The notes beneath the pieces are model-generated. The model made no database searches and was not told where the DNA came from. It saw nothing but the letters and a program-made list of their open reading frames with translations. From positions 1 through 64,000 of the forward strand of contig CAVCWT010000011.1 in NCBI GenBank assembly GCA_963605745.1: DNA of 64,000 bases, read 5' to 3'. Numbering within the stretch: position 1 is the first letter of the stretch; each line of letters begins with the position of its first letter. A program made the position numbers and the translations under genes. Below, in pieces: positions 17,815 through 25,877 of the stretch. Source of the stretch: CAG-791 sp963605745. Its GTDB lineage: Bacteria; Bacillota; Clostridia; Lachnospirales; Lachnospiraceae.

Positions 17815-17831
17815 CGTGAAACGAGACAGAT

Positions 17832-18821
17832 ATGGCATCGAGACTAACCATTGATGACATTGCAGAAGCGCTCGGGGTATCCACAACAACGGTATCCCGG
17901 GCGATTTCTGGAAAAGGGCGGATTTCGAAGGAAACGACCGAGCGAATCTGCAATTATATCAGAGAGCATAATTACAAGCCCAGCACCTATGCCAAGGGAC
18001 TGGCGACGCAGCAGACCTTCAATGTCGGTGTTGTCTGGCCGGGAGATGCGGCCGTAAAGGATCTGCCGTTTTTTCAGAAGTGCCTGCTGGGAATTGATAA
18101 GGCTGCGGCGCCGAGAGGCTATGACATTGTGCTGACCATTCTGAAGGACAACGACGCTGCCGTGATTCACAGAGTGACGGATCATAGAAAGGTAGACGGT
18201 ATGATCCTCACGAGAACGCTGGTGGAGGATGAACCGGCACGAATTCTGAAGGGAACAGGGATTCCGTTTGTCGCGGTAGGCAGTAGTGTGGATCCGGAAA
18301 TTCTGTGTGTCGATAACAATAATGAGATGGCATGCATGGACATGGTGCAGCGTTTGGCCTTCAAAGGAGAGAAACGGATCGCGCTGATCGGCGGCGACAT
18401 GGGCCATGTGATTACGAGGATGAGACTGCAGGGGTTTCGCCGAGGGTGCAAGGAGGCTGGAATCCGGGAGGCGGATGCCCCGGTCCGCATGGAGGTTCGC
18501 ACCAAAGAAGAGGTGAAGGCAGCCCTTTGCAGTGTGCTGGAGGAAGGCGTCAGCGCTGTCATCGGTATGGACGATGGCATCACAAGGGAGATCCTGTCTG
18601 TTTGCCGCGAAAAAGGCATTACGGTTCCAAAGGAGCTGCGGGTGGCATCCTTTTATGACAGCGTTTTTCTGGAAAGCACGGCGCCGGAGGTTCCGGTCAT
18701 CCACTTCGACGATATGGCACTGGGCGAGGCGGCGGCCAACCTCCTTTTTCAGAAAATGGCAGGAGAAGAGCCGGCGAGCAGAATACTGGACAACTATGAG
18801 ATCCGGATGGAGAACGATTAA
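17832..18821 (+). CDS. LacI-family transcriptional regulator
   Basis: 329 residues. The N-terminal helix-turn-helix LTIDDIAEALGVSTTTVSRAISGKGRISKETTERI and hinge are followed by a periplasmic-binding-like sugar-sensing domain (FNVGVVWPGDAAVKDLPFFQKCLLGI..., and RVASFYDSVFLESTAPEVPVIHFDD near the end). It is predicted to control the adjacent MalEFG-type importer and the GH35 gene, probably through the CG-centred palindrome at 13728-13741. The stop codon lies inside a tandem repeat. Confidence 0.92.
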   Translation: MASRLTIDDIAEALGVSTTTVSRAISGKGRISKETTERICNYIREHNYKPSTYAKGLATQQTFNVGVVWPGDAAVKDLPFFQKCLLGIDKAAAPRGYDIVLTILKDNDAAVIHRVTDHRKVDGMILTRTLVEDEPARILKGTGIPFVAVGSSVDPEILCVDNNNEMACMDMVQRLAFKGEKRIALIGGDMGHVITRMRLQGFRRGCKEAGIREADAPVRMEVRTKEEVKAALCSVLEEGVSAVIGMDDGITREILSVCREKGITVPKELRVASFYDSVFLESTAPEVPVIHFDDMALGEAAANLLFQKMAGEEPASRILDNYEIRMEND

Positions 18822-18934
18822 GGATACGCAGTATCTGCAAAAGCGATAGGGGACGGTTAAGGATACGTGGTCTGCGAAAGTGATAGGGGGACGCTTAGGG
18901 ATACGCAGTATCTGCGAGAACGATAGGGTGACGG
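18818..18934 (+). repeat. Three tandem 38-40-bp repeats before the GH35 gene
   Basis: Units start at 18818, 18857 and 18895, each TTA(A/G)GGATACG...TCTGCRARARYGATAGGG.GACG. They begin at the stop codon of the LacI gene and end 18 bases before the GH35 start. The repeated unit contains a small CAGtatCTG palindrome and could hold repeated operator or RNA-binding sites, or simply reflect slippage. Confidence 0.8.
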
Positions 18935-18951
18935 TAAGGGAGAGGAGTACA

Positions 18952-21216
18952 GTGAAACAATTAAATGCACACTCAGTACTGGGATACAACAATCAATATC
19001 TGACACTGGACGGTGAGCCGTGGTTTCCGCTGATGGGAGAGATCCACTACAGCCGCGTCGAGAAGGCGAGATGGAAGGAAGAGCTGTATAAAATGAAAGC
19101 CGGCGGAATCGATATGGTTTCGGCCTACACCATCTGGATTCACCACGAAGAGGTGGAGGGAGAATGGGATTTTACCGGAGATCGGGACCTTCGCACCTTC
19201 CTGCAGACGATCGGCGAGTGCGGTCTGCACTGCGTCCTGCGCATCGGCCCCTGGGCGCACGGCGAGGTCCGTAACGGCGGCTTCCCGGACTGGCTCATGG
19301 AGAAGGAAAAAAACGGCCAGCTCACCACGCGTACCAATGATCCGCACTATCTCGAATATGTTCGCAGGTTCTACGGCAAGATCGCAGAGCAGGCCAAGGG
19401 ACTCTACCTCGAGGAGGGTGGCCCGATTGCCATGATCCAGATCGAGAATGAATATGGACATGTGGGCGGCCAGACCGGTGAGGCCGGGGAGGAGCATATG
19501 CGGACCCTGCAGCAGCTGGCAAAAGAGGCCGGGATGGTGACGCAGATTTATACGGCAACCGGCTGGGGCGGCGCTGTGACCGGCGGCATGCTGCCGGTAA
19601 TGGGCGGCTACTGTGAGGCTCCCTGGGATCAGAGACTGACGGAGATTGAGCCCTCCGGCAACTATCTGTTTACGAAGGAGCGCAACGACCACAACATCGG
19701 CTCCGACCACGGCCTTGGCATCGGCATTACCTTTGATATGGATCAGTTCCCGTATCTGACGGCAGAGCTGGGCGGAGGACTACAGGTAACAAGGCACAGA
19801 AGGCCCGTTGCCACGGGCAAGGACACGGAGGCTATGACACTGGTCAAGCTCGGCAGCGGCTGCAACCTTTTGGGCTACTACATGTACCACGGCGGCACCA
19901 ATCCGGAGGGCAAGCTGACCACGCTCCAGGAGTCGAGAGAAACCGGATACCCCAATGATCTTCCGGTGAAATCCTATGATTTCAATGCACCGATCCGCGA
20001 GTACGGACAGCTGACGGATACCTACCGCAGAATCCGCAGACTCTCCTTGTTCCTGCATGATTTTGGCGATCATGTGGCACAGATGTGCTACATTCCGCAG
20101 CCCGGGAATCCGGAGAAGGTGGATGACTTTACGTCGCTTCGGACTGCGGTGCGCCGGAACGAGAAGACTGGGGAGGGGTTGTATTTTGTCAACAATTACA
20201 TTCGTCACTATGCGGGAGCGGAATATCCGGCAGTATCGTTAAAGGCGTACGCAGAGGATGGACAGACGGTACTGGCCGATTACGGGACGTGCGATGTGGC
20301 GAACGGGGAGTATTTTTTCTATCCGATTCAGATGCCTCTTGGTGAAAAGGCGGTACTGGAAAAGGCACTGGCAACACCTTTGTGCGCACTGCGAAACGAA
20401 AAGGGCGAGATCGACACCTATGTGTTCTATACCAAGTCCCACGGCGGGAAGGAGGCAGCTGCGAAGGATTCACTTTATCAGATTCGCGGCGAGCTCGGAG
20501 AGATTCAGCTGATCACATTGACCGATGAAGAGGCGCTTTGCGCACAAAAGCTCGTCATTGGCGGCCGCGAGGTTCTCGTTGTCAGTGAGACGGATTATTA
20601 CATTACCGAAGGAGAGGAACTCTGTGGTCTCCTTCGATTCAAGGAATCCGAAAAGGCGCAGATTCAGACCTATCCGGCATGGAAGAGTGTGCCGGCAGGA
20701 TGGTCTGTAGCGGAGGGGGCTGTAAAGGCTTCTGCAGCCAAAACGATTACGGCCGCGGCAGAAAACGAAATGGCGGAATTCCATGCAAACGAAGAAAAGC
20801 CTGTCGCCGGGCTGGCAACTTATGTGAGCGACAAGATTCTGGCGAATCCGGCACACTGCACCGTAACCGCAGAGGAATCTGCTGCTCCCGGCGAGGACCT
20901 GACCGTCCGTGTTCAGGTGGAGGGCGCCAATGCTGAGCTGGACAATGTGATTCTGTGCGTGGATTATGAAGGCGAATCGGCAGAGCTCTATCAGGACGGA
21001 ACATTGATCGGAGACAGCTTCTATACCGGCCAGATCTGGGAGATCGGCCTTAGCCGCTTTGCAAAGGACGGGAAGGCAGAGTTTACCATTGTGGTGCATC
21101 CCTTGAAGGACGGTACGCCGATGTATCTGGAAAAGTGGCCTGTGATGCAGGATGGCTATGCGTGCCGCGTCAATACCATGTGGACGGAGAGTGTCGCTGG
21201 CGTGACACTTGCCTGA
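18952..21216 (+). CDS. Beta-galactosidase, glycoside hydrolase family 35
   Basis: 754 residues from a GTG at 18952 preceded by GGAGAGGAG; an in-frame ATG further upstream lies in the tandem repeat and is rejected. The GH35 signature GGPIAMIQIENEYG places the acid/base glutamate at E167, and the nucleophile is probably E272 in YLTAELGGG. The substrate-binding segments YSRVEKARWKEELYKMKAGGIDMV and RNGGFPDWL are also typical. It has no signal peptide, so it would hydrolyse imported galactosides in the cytosol. It is the last gene of the MalEFG-LacI-GH35 cluster and is followed by a strong terminator. Confidence 0.92.
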   Translation: MKQLNAHSVLGYNNQYLTLDGEPWFPLMGEIHYSRVEKARWKEELYKMKAGGIDMVSAYTIWIHHEEVEGEWDFTGDRDLRTFLQTIGECGLHCVLRIGPWAHGEVRNGGFPDWLMEKEKNGQLTTRTNDPHYLEYVRRFYGKIAEQAKGLYLEEGGPIAMIQIENEYGHVGGQTGEAGEEHMRTLQQLAKEAGMVTQIYTATGWGGAVTGGMLPVMGGYCEAPWDQRLTEIEPSGNYLFTKERNDHNIGSDHGLGIGITFDMDQFPYLTAELGGGLQVTRHRRPVATGKDTEAMTLVKLGSGCNLLGYYMYHGGTNPEGKLTTLQESRETGYPNDLPVKSYDFNAPIREYGQLTDTYRRIRRLSLFLHDFGDHVAQMCYIPQPGNPEKVDDFTSLRTAVRRNEKTGEGLYFVNNYIRHYAGAEYPAVSLKAYAEDGQTVLADYGTCDVANGEYFFYPIQMPLGEKAVLEKALATPLCALRNEKGEIDTYVFYTKSHGGKEAAAKDSLYQIRGELGEIQLITLTDEEALCAQKLVIGGREVLVVSETDYYITEGEELCGLLRFKESEKAQIQTYPAWKSVPAGWSVAEGAVKASAAKTITAAAENEMAEFHANEEKPVAGLATYVSDKILANPAHCTVTAEESAAPGEDLTVRVQVEGANAELDNVILCVDYEGESAELYQDGTLIGDSFYTGQIWEIGLSRFAKDGKAEFTIVVHPLKDGTPMYLEKWPVMQDGYACRVNTMWTESVAGVTLA

Positions 21217-21256
21217 GATAAGATAGGAGAATGAGACACTTCTCCTGAAACAGGAA

Positions 21257-21287
21257 CAGCCCGGCGGGAATAACTCCCGCCGGGCTG
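21257..21287 (+). terminator. Strong bidirectional terminator
   Basis: A perfect 13-base stem, CAGCCCGGCGGGA / TCCCGCCGGGCTG, with a five-base loop. CCTTTAT follows on the plus strand. It ends the GH35 unit and, on the minus strand, probably the two peptide genes at 21354-21672. Confidence 0.85.
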
Positions 21288-21353
21288 CCTTTATGCTACT
21301 GCGCTGTTTCAAAGAATGGTGAAATCAAGTTAGTGATTCCGAAATCTTCTTCA

Positions 21354-21479
21354 TTATTTGAACAGCTTGAAAATGGTTCGACCTACATTAAGGCAAATGC
21401 TAACCAGGCAACCAAAGGCAGATCCGCCGGCTACGTTCTCAAGTTCCATCTCATTCAGAGCAGTCATATTGTTATTCAT
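21354..21479 (-). CDS. Double-glycine leader peptide, member 3
   Basis: 41 residues. The leader MNNNMTALNEMELENVAGG ends in Gly-Gly at 18-19. The 22-residue core (SAFGCLVSICLNVGRTIFKLFK) has two cysteines five residues apart and a basic C-terminus. AAAAAGGAGAAAAC lies just upstream of the ATG. It is second in a two-gene unit with member 2 and has no promoter element of its own; the gap is 49 bases. The pairing recalls two-peptide bacteriocins, but the two cores are not obviously complementary and no immunity gene is present. Confidence 0.78.
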   Translation of the reverse strand: MNNNMTALNEMELENVAGGSAFGCLVSICLNVGRTIFKLFK

Positions 21480-21528
21480 AAATGTTTTCTCCTTTTTGTT
21501 TCATAAAAGTTATAGTCAGATGATGATA

Positions 21529-21672
21529 TTAAGCATGTCTTTCGATGAGGTCAGCTGCAAAGCCCAGAAGTCGGATGGTAATCATGCAGATGCCTACTGT
21601 GACGCCGACGGCAAGGCCGCCGTTTACCTTTTCGAGATCTGCCTCATGCAGTGCTGTCATGTTGTTGTTCAT
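21529..21672 (-). CDS. Double-glycine leader peptide, member 2
   Basis: 47 residues. The leader MNNNMTALHEADLEKVNGG is almost identical to that of member 3 downstream. The 28-residue core (LAVGVTVGICMITIRLLGFA...) is hydrophobic with one cysteine. GAAAGGAGAACAAAGT precedes the ATG. The shared promoter element lies about 90 bases upstream at 21763-21790. A predicted C39-type exporter would remove the leader; none is encoded in the window. Confidence 0.8.
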   Translation of the reverse strand: MNNNMTALHEADLEKVNGGLAVGVTVGICMITIRLLGFAADLIERHA

Positions 21673-21762
21673 ACTTTGTTCTCCTTTCGTCTTAAATGTT
21701 TGTTGTGTGGTTGGCTTCTCACTTCTGCAGCAGTGTGAAGCAGTTGTTTGTTATGTAGATAC

Positions 21763-21790
21763 ATACGCAGCAGAGCGGAGGAATGTTACA
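21763..21790 (-). promoter_or_regulatory. Shared ECF-like promoter element, copy 2
   Basis: On the minus strand TGTAAC, a 17-base spacer and CGTAT are followed by GTATCTACATAACAAACAA. It is the most divergent of the four copies in the tract after the -10, yet it keeps both hexamer-like boxes exactly. It serves the two-gene unit 21529-21672 / 21354-21479. The 695-base gap between 21217 and 21911 is explained by the terminator, the two peptide genes and this element. Confidence 0.62.
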
Positions 21791-21911
21791 GTGGTATTCA
21801 AAAATGTAGGATGATGGCTGTGAGGAATTGAACCGCCATGCGATGCAGTGCTAAAATTTAGTATCTGTGCAGCAGAATTTCAAAGATAAACGGAGAGGGC
21901 AGGAAGACAGA

Positions 21912-23000
21912 ATGAGTGATTGGGAGAACGTACAGCTGGTAAAGGAATTCTCGGATCAGGGAGTGGAATGCTACAAGCTGACCGGAGGAGACTATGCGAA
22001 TGAATATTATGTCGTTTCCGAGGCGGAGACGAGAAAGCTGATGAATTATCCGGAGATTGTTGGCTATGAGGTGTATCACTGTCTCATTCCTGCGACCTCG
22101 CAGATGCTCTATTATCTGAAGGAAAACAAAAAAGTCACGACCGCGAACATTCTCTCGATTCTGCGAGGTGCGCTGAACTATCCACTCGAGGAGAGCTGCT
22201 ACCGGGAGCATATCCGTGTCCATGACATCAGCTTCCTGTCGAGCGAGCGTGTTTTTACGGATGATGAGATCACGGGCCTGGAGATTAAATACAGCAAGCT
22301 GACCATGGTGCCGGACAGCACCTTGATGATCGGCGACATCATTGCCTCCGGTGCGACGCTCATTCACTGCATGCGGTATGTCATCGACTTTTACCGGGAG
22401 CACGGCGCGCAGCTGCGCAACATCATCATTTTCACCATCGGCGGGACCAAGGGGATTGAGATTCTGGAGGAATTCACGGCGGAGATCCGGCAGTTCTGGC
22501 CGGAGTTCGAGGGATTTATCACGGTATTCTATGAGGGAATCTTCAGCACCTATCAGGACAAGGGCGTTTCGGGCATCAATCTGCCGGATGTGGACTTTTA
22601 CTGGAAGGGCGGCATGATTGCACCGGAGTTTCGCAGGGAGACGCTGTCGATGCAGAACCCGCTGTTCGAAAAGTGCATCATTTATGACGGCGGCGCAAGG
22701 CGCTATGAAATTCACGAGCATGTGGAGGAGGTGCTGGCGTTCTGGAACGGGATGCTCGAGCGCAGCGGCGAGATCGACATGCACGCCCTGATCCAGGAAA
22801 AATTGGGATACGACCTGCCAATCACGTATGAAGAGTGGCTGCACTGCAACCACTACGAGGCCATCGCATCGCCCGATACGAAGTGGCTCTACCAGAGCGA
22901 GATGCGCTATGCGGACTGCCTGGAACAGGTTCCGTTAAAGGACATTGCCAAGCAGCGGATTGAGGAATTCACGTCGGCGCTGAGAAAGTACATGCTGTGA
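21912..23000 (+). CDS. Phosphoribosyltransferase-like protein
   Basis: 362 residues from ATG 21912 (AGGA upstream). The central segment VPDSTLMIGDIIASGATLIHCM (residues 133-154) matches the type I phosphoribosyltransferase PRPP loop, with the paired acidic residue followed by a small-residue turn. The surrounding strands (NIIIFTIGGTKGIEIL) fit the fold. The C-terminal 100 residues (EWLHCNHYEAIASPDTKWLYQSEMRY) are not a domain I recognise. It is longer than common salvage enzymes (about 180-240 residues). Because a CodB-like base permease follows, salvage of an imported nucleobase is a reasonable inference; the base is unknown. Confidence 0.65.
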   Translation: MSDWENVQLVKEFSDQGVECYKLTGGDYANEYYVVSEAETRKLMNYPEIVGYEVYHCLIPATSQMLYYLKENKKVTTANILSILRGALNYPLEESCYREHIRVHDISFLSSERVFTDDEITGLEIKYSKLTMVPDSTLMIGDIIASGATLIHCMRYVIDFYREHGAQLRNIIIFTIGGTKGIEILEEFTAEIRQFWPEFEGFITVFYEGIFSTYQDKGVSGINLPDVDFYWKGGMIAPEFRRETLSMQNPLFEKCIIYDGGARRYEIHEHVEEVLAFWNGMLERSGEIDMHALIQEKLGYDLPITYEEWLHCNHYEAIASPDTKWLYQSEMRYADCLEQVPLKDIAKQRIEEFTSALRKYML

Positions 23001-23044
23001 TCATACGGAGTCAGAAAAGGGCAGCTGCTGCTAAACAGTTACAC

Positions 23045-23067
23045 GATTTTTACAGTAACAGATATCA
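23045..23067 (+). repeat. Dispersed short repeat, TTTTTACAGTAACAGATATC family
   Basis: A copy nearly identical to 27171-27193, lying directly upstream of the ribosome site of the permease gene. CACATGAGGAGG follows it here, and CATAAAGGAGG follows the other copy. Confidence 0.6.
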
Positions 23068-23087
23068 CATGAGGAGGCTATGAAAAA

Positions 23088-24332
23088 ATGAGTAAGGAAA
23101 CGCAGAACAAGGATGTTGATTTTGCCGAACGGGCGGTGCCCGCAGAGAACCGGAAGGGAATGCTGACCATGTTCATGATCATGCTGGGATTTACGTTTTT
23201 CTCAGCGAGCATGTGGGTTGGTCAGGAGCTGGCAGAGGGGCTGGATTTCTGGGGATTTTTGCAGTCCCTGCTCCTTGGCGGCGCGATTCTGGGCGTCTAC
23301 ACAGGTCTTTTGGGCTATGTCGGAGCCAAAACAGGCCTGTCCCTGGACCTTCTGTCGCAGCGTGCCTTTGGCATCAAGGGCTCTTATCTGCCCTCTGCCA
23401 TGATCAGCTTCACACAGATCGGATGGTTTGGTGTGGGACTGGCAATGTTCGCCATTCCGGTATCCAAGGAGCTCCTTGGCGGCAGCAATGCAGCAATGTG
23501 GGGACTGGTGATCCTGGCCGGCGTCTGCATGACAGGATCAGCGTATTTTGGCATTGATTCGCTGACCGTAGTCAGCTATATTGCAGTTCCTTTGGTAGCT
23601 GTTCTCGGAACCGTGGCGATGGTAATGGCCGTGCAGCAGGGCGATGGCACCATCATCGATCAGTTCGCAGTATCGAGCGGAACACTCTCCGTCATCGGAG
23701 GTGCAGGGCTCGTTGTGGGATCCTTTGTATCCGGCGGAACAGCAACCCCGAACTTTGCAAGGTTTGCAAAGGATGCCAAATCCGGCGTCATCACAACAGT
23801 GGTTGCCTTCTTTATCGGCAACTCTTTGATGTTCTTTTTCGGAGCGGTTTCCTCCATTTTCGTCGGTGGAAATGATATCTTTGAAGTCATGATCCGTCTG
23901 AACCTGTTCTATCTGGCGGTTCTGGTGCTGGGTCTGAATATCTGGACCACCAATGACAATGCGCTGTATTCGGCAGGCCTTGGTCTGGCGAACATCTTCC
24001 ATCAGAAGAAAAAGCCCATGGTACTGATCTCCGGTATCATCGGAACCATTGCCGCAGTGTGGCTGTATTACAATTTCTGTAACTGGCTGAATATCCTGAA
24101 CTGCACGCTGCCGCCGGTCGGCATCATTCTGGTTCTGAGCTATTTTATGAACAAAGACAATTATGAGACCGAGACACCAAGGCTCGAGACCGTCAACTGG
24201 TGGGCAGTGATCGGCGTTGTTCTGGGCGCAGTGGTTGCGAATGTGCTGCACTGGGGCGTAGCATCCCTCAATGGTATGGCTGTGGCAGCGGTTTGCTATG
24301 TGGCAGGCCAGCTGATTTCAAAGAGAAGATAG
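23088..24332 (+). CDS. NCS1 nucleobase permease (CodB-like)
   Basis: 414 residues with about twelve membrane segments. The N-terminus (ERAVPAENRKGMLTMFMIMLGFTFFSASMWVGQELAEGL), the segment SQRAFGIKGSYLPSAMISFTQIGWFGVG and SGGTATPNFARFAKDAKSG are characteristic of cytosine-permease-like NCS1 transporters, which take up nucleobases with protons or sodium ions. GGAGG precedes the ATG. It lies 87 bases after the phosphoribosyltransferase-like gene, which suggests an uptake-plus-salvage pair. Confidence 0.87.
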   Translation: MSKETQNKDVDFAERAVPAENRKGMLTMFMIMLGFTFFSASMWVGQELAEGLDFWGFLQSLLLGGAILGVYTGLLGYVGAKTGLSLDLLSQRAFGIKGSYLPSAMISFTQIGWFGVGLAMFAIPVSKELLGGSNAAMWGLVILAGVCMTGSAYFGIDSLTVVSYIAVPLVAVLGTVAMVMAVQQGDGTIIDQFAVSSGTLSVIGGAGLVVGSFVSGGTATPNFARFAKDAKSGVITTVVAFFIGNSLMFFFGAVSSIFVGGNDIFEVMIRLNLFYLAVLVLGLNIWTTNDNALYSAGLGLANIFHQKKKPMVLISGIIGTIAAVWLYYNFCNWLNILNCTLPPVGIILVLSYFMNKDNYETETPRLETVNWWAVIGVVLGAVVANVLHWGVASLNGMAVAAVCYVAGQLISKRR

Positions 24333-24402
24333 ACACGCAGCAGCTGATTTTTGGATGCCTGCGGTAGCAGGGATGGTAGTTTCGGCACCTGACGATTTCA
24401 GT

Positions 24403-24435
24403 TATGAACGGGACGCCTTGCGGACAGATTCATGA
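24403..24435 (+). repeat. REP-like palindromic repeat (degenerate copy)
   Basis: TTATGAACGGGACGCC followed by TTGCGGACAGATTCATGA forms an imperfect hairpin with the TGAA...TTCA arms and GCGGACAGATTCATG tail of the family seen at 56814-56845 and 56934-56965. Confidence 0.5.
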
Positions 24436-24467
24436 TGGAAGCCACAAGGTGTGCAAGGGAGGGTAAC

Positions 24468-25721
24468 ATGAACAGCAAATATCGATATGGGACCGAGGAG
24501 AATCGGGCATTCCAACAGGAGATCCGTGAGAATCTGCTGAATTTCGGCCATGCGTTTGCGTCTCCGGAGGGGGGCTCTTACTGGTTAGGCGATGACGGAA
24601 CGCCGTGGAAGGAGAGAAACCGTGAAACCTGGATCACCGGCCGGATGGTTCATGTGTACAGTATCGGCGCGATGCTGGGACATGAAGGGAGCGAAGAACT
24701 GGTCGATCAGGGCTTAAAGGGCCTGATGGGTGAGCTGCAGGATAAGGAAAATAACGGCTGGTACGCCGGTGTTCTCGCAGACGGAACGCCTTACGGGCCT
24801 AAACAGTGCTATGCTCACGCCTTTGTCATTCTGGCAGCCAGCAGCGCACTTCTGGCCGGTCGCTCCGGAGCAGCTGAGCTCTTAGAGCAGGCAAAGGCAG
24901 TGTACGATCAATATTTCTGGGAGGATGACAAGGGGCTTTCTGTTGATACCTGGAACACCGAGTTCACAAGGCTTGATTCCTATCGCGGCCTCAATGCCAA
25001 CATGCATACGGTAGAGGCATTCCTGGCCATTGCAGATGCGACAGAGGATGAAGTGTATCGCAGAAGGGCAGGACGCATCATTGATCATGTCATTGCGTGG
25101 GCACGGGAGAACAACTGGCGGATTCCGGAGCATTACACCAGTGAATGGAAGGCAGACCTTTTCTGCAATGCGGACAAACCGGACGACCCGTTCAAACCAT
25201 ATGGGGCCACCCCGGGACACGGCATTGAATGGGCAAGACTCATTACCCAGTGGGCGGTGTCCGTTTACGGAATGCCGGCGGCAGAGCCTGATACGACACC
25301 GAATGCGCAGCTGACGGCATATCTGGAAGCGGCAGAACGACTTTTCAACCGGGCTGTGCTGGATGCGTGGGATGCAGACGGTGCCAGAGGCATTGCCTAT
25401 ACAACAGACTGGGAAGGACACCCTGTTGTACATGACAGGATGCACTGGACGCTGGCGGAGGGCATCAATACGGCGGCAACGCTGTATCAGGTAACCGGCA
25501 AGCCGATCTACAACGATTATTATGGCTGGTTCATGCGTTATTTAGACGAGGTCGTGATGGACCACGAGAACGGCTCCTGGTTCCATCAGCTCGATCGGGA
25601 CAACAAGGTGATGACAACGGTATGGCCGGGCAAGTCAGATCTTTATCACGCACTGCAGTCCACCTTGATTCCGTACCTGCCGGTGGGAATTTCGATTGCG
25701 GCAGCTGTAAAAAAGCGGTAA
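24468..25721 (+). CDS. AGE-family sugar epimerase/isomerase (YihS-like)
   Basis: 417 residues from ATG 24468, preceded by GGGAGGG; the open frame begins earlier inside the repeat. This is an (alpha/alpha)6 barrel of the N-acylglucosamine 2-epimerase superfamily. RETWITGRMVHVYSIGA, NANMHTVEAF, PGHGIEWARL, HWTLAEGINTAATLY and WPGKSDLYHALQ carry the arginine, histidine and glutamate residues conserved in YihS-type aldose-ketose isomerases. It could isomerise mannose, sulfoquinovose or a related sugar. I see no sulfoquinovosidase or sulfosugar genes nearby, so the substrate stays open. Cytosolic. Confidence 0.82.
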   Translation: MNSKYRYGTEENRAFQQEIRENLLNFGHAFASPEGGSYWLGDDGTPWKERNRETWITGRMVHVYSIGAMLGHEGSEELVDQGLKGLMGELQDKENNGWYAGVLADGTPYGPKQCYAHAFVILAASSALLAGRSGAAELLEQAKAVYDQYFWEDDKGLSVDTWNTEFTRLDSYRGLNANMHTVEAFLAIADATEDEVYRRRAGRIIDHVIAWARENNWRIPEHYTSEWKADLFCNADKPDDPFKPYGATPGHGIEWARLITQWAVSVYGMPAAEPDTTPNAQLTAYLEAAERLFNRAVLDAWDADGARGIAYTTDWEGHPVVHDRMHWTLAEGINTAATLYQVTGKPIYNDYYGWFMRYLDEVVMDHENGSWFHQLDRDNKVMTTVWPGKSDLYHALQSTLIPYLPVGISIAAAVKKR

Positions 25722-25877
25722 AATGTTGCACCTGCACCTTTTGCCTGGCCTTCGAAAAGGACGTGCGGCAAGTCAAAAGGGAGCGGAACAGATCATTGGT
25801 ACAGTGTCTGGGAGGAATCAGCCATATCAACATGGCTGATGCTGCAAACGCTGTACAACAGGAAAATGGAGAGGATT

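Noticed and set aside
18818..18934. CRISPR-like repeats before the GH35 gene
   Set aside because: The units are directly adjacent without spacers, so this is a tandem repeat.
24468..25721. Firm assignment of the AGE-family enzyme as sulfoquinovose isomerase
   Set aside because: The residues visible are conserved across several YihS/AGE activities and no sulfosugar genes are nearby.
25839..25877. Upstream start for the two-repeat lipoprotein
   Set aside because: It would place 13 residues before the signal peptide; the ATG at 25878 has a ribosome site and gives a normal lipoprotein signal.
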